A stretch of DNA of 6,690 nucleotides, from positions 1 to 6,690 of the forward strand of contig JALHNW010000099.1 in assembly GCA_022843345.1 (NCBI GenBank), given 5' to 3'. Below are positions 5,249 to 6,690 of this stretch, one piece after another. Made by a program: the position numbers and the translations under genes. The stretch's first letter is position 1, and every line of letters begins with the position of its first letter. This stretch comes from Rubritepida sp. GTDB taxonomy: Bacteria; Pseudomonadota; Alphaproteobacteria; Acetobacterales; Acetobacteraceae. The notes under the pieces are model-generated. The model was not told the DNA's origin, did no database searches, and saw only the letters and a program-made list of their open reading frames with translations.

Positions 5249-6337
5249 ATGTGCAGTGGCATGCCCCGCCGCATCGCCATCGTGCTGTTGAACCTGGGGG
5301 GGCCCGACGCCCCCGCCAGCGTCCGCCCCTTCCTGGAGAACCTGTTCTCCGACCCCGCGATCCTGCGCGTGCCGGGCTTCATCCGCCCCTGGCTGGCGAA
5401 GTTCATCGCCTGGCGCCGCACCAAGCCGGCGCTGGAGAACTACATGATCCTGGGCGGGAAATCCCCGCTGCTGGAACTGACGCAGGAGCAGGGCCGCAGC
5501 CTGGACGCCGTGCTGAACGAGGGCGGCGAGGCCGAGTACCGCTCCTTCATCGCCATGCGCTACTGGCACCCGATGAGCGACGAGACGGCGCGCCACGTCC
5601 AGGCCTGGGCGCCGGACGAGGTGCTGCTGCTGCCGCTCTACCCCCAGTTCTCCACCACCACCACCGGCAGCAGCATGGTGGCGTGGGAGGAGGCGTGCCG
5701 CGCCATCGGCCTGGACGTGCCGACCACCACGCTGTGCTGCTTCCATTCCGACGGCGCCTTCGCCGCCGCCACCGCGCGCATGGTGCAGGAGGCGTGGGAG
5801 AAGGCGCGCGCCGAACTGGACCCCGCCGTGCCCCTGCGCGTGCTGTGGACCGCCCATGGCCTGCCCGAAAGCATCGTGAAGTCGGGCGACCCCTACCAGT
5901 GGCAGGTGGAGCAGACGGTCGCCGCCGTCACCCGCCACCTCGACATCCCCGACATGGATGCGGTGACCTGCTACCAGTCCCGCGTCACGCCGCAGAAATG
6001 GATCGGCCCGTCCACGGAGGACGAGATCGAGCGCGCGGCCCACGACAAGGTGGCGATCCTGCTGGTCCCCATCGCCTTCGTCTCCGAACACTCGGAAACG
6101 CTGGTGGAGCTGGACGTGGAATACCGCGAGGAGGCCGACAAGCTGGGCATCCCCGGCTATTTCCGCGTCCCCGCGCAGAACAGCGACGCGGGCTTCATCG
6201 CCTCCCTGGCCGACCTGGCGCGCGGCGCGCTGGGCGGCGGGCGCCAGCTCTGCTCCTTCGCCGGCGCGCGGCAATGCCCGCGCCAGCACGGCGACTGCCC
6301 GCACGCGAAGGCCAGGGCGCCGGCGCTGGCGGCATGA
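5249..6337 (+). CDS. hemH: Ferrochelatase, probable [2Fe-2S] type
   Basis: Inserts Fe(II) into protoporphyrin IX to finish protohaem, usually membrane-associated. Signatures: IAIVLLNLGGPD near the N-terminus, LLPLYPQFSTTTTGS, WTAHGLP with the catalytic histidine (H199 counted from ATG 5261), and FVSEHSETLVELD with the metal-site glutamate (E276 on the same count). After the conserved core a tail of about 30 residues has three cysteines, C-x7-C-x6-C (331, 339, 346), consistent with the C-terminal [2Fe-2S] ligands known in some alphaproteobacterial ferrochelatases such as that of Caulobacter. Three starts are possible: ATG 5216 (373 aa, overlaps the hemE stop), ATG 5249 (362 aa, GAGG at 5241-5244 spaced 4 nt) and ATG 5261 (358 aa, best match to the family N-terminus but with a distant Shine-Dalgarno). 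I chose 5249 on the ribosome-binding site. It is probably cotranscribed with hemE. Confidence 0.95.
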   Translation: MCSGMPRRIAIVLLNLGGPDAPASVRPFLENLFSDPAILRVPGFIRPWLAKFIAWRRTKPALENYMILGGKSPLLELTQEQGRSLDAVLNEGGEAEYRSFIAMRYWHPMSDETARHVQAWAPDEVLLLPLYPQFSTTTTGSSMVAWEEACRAIGLDVPTTTLCCFHSDGAFAAATARMVQEAWEKARAELDPAVPLRVLWTAHGLPESIVKSGDPYQWQVEQTVAAVTRHLDIPDMDAVTCYQSRVTPQKWIGPSTEDEIERAAHDKVAILLVPIAFVSEHSETLVELDVEYREEADKLGIPGYFRVPAQNSDAGFIASLADLARGALGGGRQLCSFAGARQCPRQHGDCPHAKARAPALAA

Positions 6338-6340
6338 TGG

Positions 6341-6369
6341 TGGAACCCCGCCGCCCGTTCTGCTAGGGT
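6341..6369 (+). promoter_or_regulatory. Possible ftsK promoter
   Basis: TGGAAC (6341-6346) and TAGGGT (6364-6369) are separated by 17 bp and match the sigma-70 -35 and -10 consensus at three of six positions each; TGC precedes the -10 as in extended -10 promoters. They begin 3 nt after the hemH stop and end 41 nt before the ftsK start. The match is weak, so this is only a suggestion that ftsK has its own promoter. Confidence 0.25.
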
Positions 6370-6410
6370 CACGATCCCCCCGGCCGTTTCCACCCTTCCC
6401 CCCGAAGGCC

Positions 6411-6690
6411 ATGGCCCGCATGTCGCAGACCACCGCCGATGCCACCGGCTTCGGGCGCTTCGCATCGCCCGCCGTGCGGGCCGCCATCCGCCGCCGGCTG
6501 AACGAGCTGGGCGGGGTGGTGCTGGGCATGTCCGCCCTGGTGCTGGGCATCGCCATCGGCACCCATGACGGCGCCGACCCCTCGCTTTCCACCGCCACCG
6601 ACCGCGCGCCGGCCAACCTGGCCGGGCGGCTGGGCGCGCAGGTCTCGGACGTGCTGGTGCAGGGCTTCGGCTGGGCCGCCTGGCTGCCGG
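6411..6690 (+). CDS. ftsK: DNA translocase FtsK, N-terminus only (3' end outside window)
   Basis: 93 residues of an N-terminal membrane region are visible and the frame is open to the window edge. FtsK is an inner-membrane divisome protein whose C-terminal motor pumps chromosome ends toward dif during division. After a basic stretch (AAIRRRLNEL) comes the first membrane segment (about residues 34-50, GGVVLGMSALVLGIAIG), then the periplasmic loop with DPSLSTATDRAPANLAGRLG and VSDVLVQGFGWAAWLP entering the second segment. This D-P-S-x-S...N..G..GA...D...Q..G pattern is characteristic of FtsK/SpoIIIE N-termini. Start: ATG 6411 (GAAGG only 2 nt upstream) or ATG 6420 (GAAGG 11 nt upstream); the latter may be the true start. 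The motor domain is outside the window. Confidence 0.85.
   Translation, partial: MARMSQTTADATGFGRFASPAVRAAIRRRLNELGGVVLGMSALVLGIAIGTHDGADPSLSTATDRAPANLAGRLGAQVSDVLVQGFGWAAWLP

Noticed and set aside
3056..6337. A 1093-codon open frame on the plus strand
   Set aside because: It is the hemH frame extended upstream through hemE (wrong frame), the origin gap and the antisense of ppsR. Very high GC removes stop codons; only the HemH part has family motifs.

Overview
The window is very GC-rich, with G/C at almost every third codon position. Its gene set (PPSR, Maf, HemE, an iron-sulfur-type HemH, FtsK) and gene order point to an alphaproteobacterium, most likely in the Rhodospirillales/Acetobacteraceae (Roseomonas-like). 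The lineage is inferred from protein character and synteny, not from a database search.

Left part (1-2407, + strand): the last 61 codons of a protein that looks like the end of a degenerate EAL domain; a 26-bp tandem repeat; a two-gene ABC-2 type exporter (ATPase and permease with a 4-nt GTGA overlap); and, 6 nt further on, an unrecognised 185-aa protein with a faint PD-(D/E)XK nuclease-like pattern. That last gene converges on maf with a 14-bp tail-to-tail overlap.

Middle (2394-3874, - strand): ppsR-maf, joined by an ATGA overlap. They encode the bifunctional kinase/phosphorylase that controls pyruvate phosphate dikinase or PEP synthase, and a Maf nucleotide pyrophosphatase.

The 304-bp gap between the divergent ppsR and hemE genes (3875-4178) is the most interesting part. 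It holds three DnaA-box nonamers one mismatch from TTATCCACA, two weaker ones, four GANTC (CcrM-type) methylation sites spaced 42, 40 and 20 bp apart, three short perfect hairpins, and an AT-rich, pyrimidine-rich tract beside hemE in otherwise very GC-rich DNA. The chromosomal origins of Caulobacter and Rickettsia lie beside hemE, between it and the RP001-type gene (to my recollection the PPSR/DUF299 family). I therefore call this the probable chromosomal replication origin.

Right part (4179-6690, + strand): hemE and hemH, late haem-pathway enzymes in a tight operon (uroporphyrinogen decarboxylase, then ferrochelatase with a cysteine-rich C-terminus suited to a [2Fe-2S] cluster), followed by the 5' end of ftsK, which runs off the window. 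I saw no RNA genes, CRISPR arrays or insertion sequences. The one candidate for an undescribed protein is the 1850-2407 gene; the rest is core chromosome.
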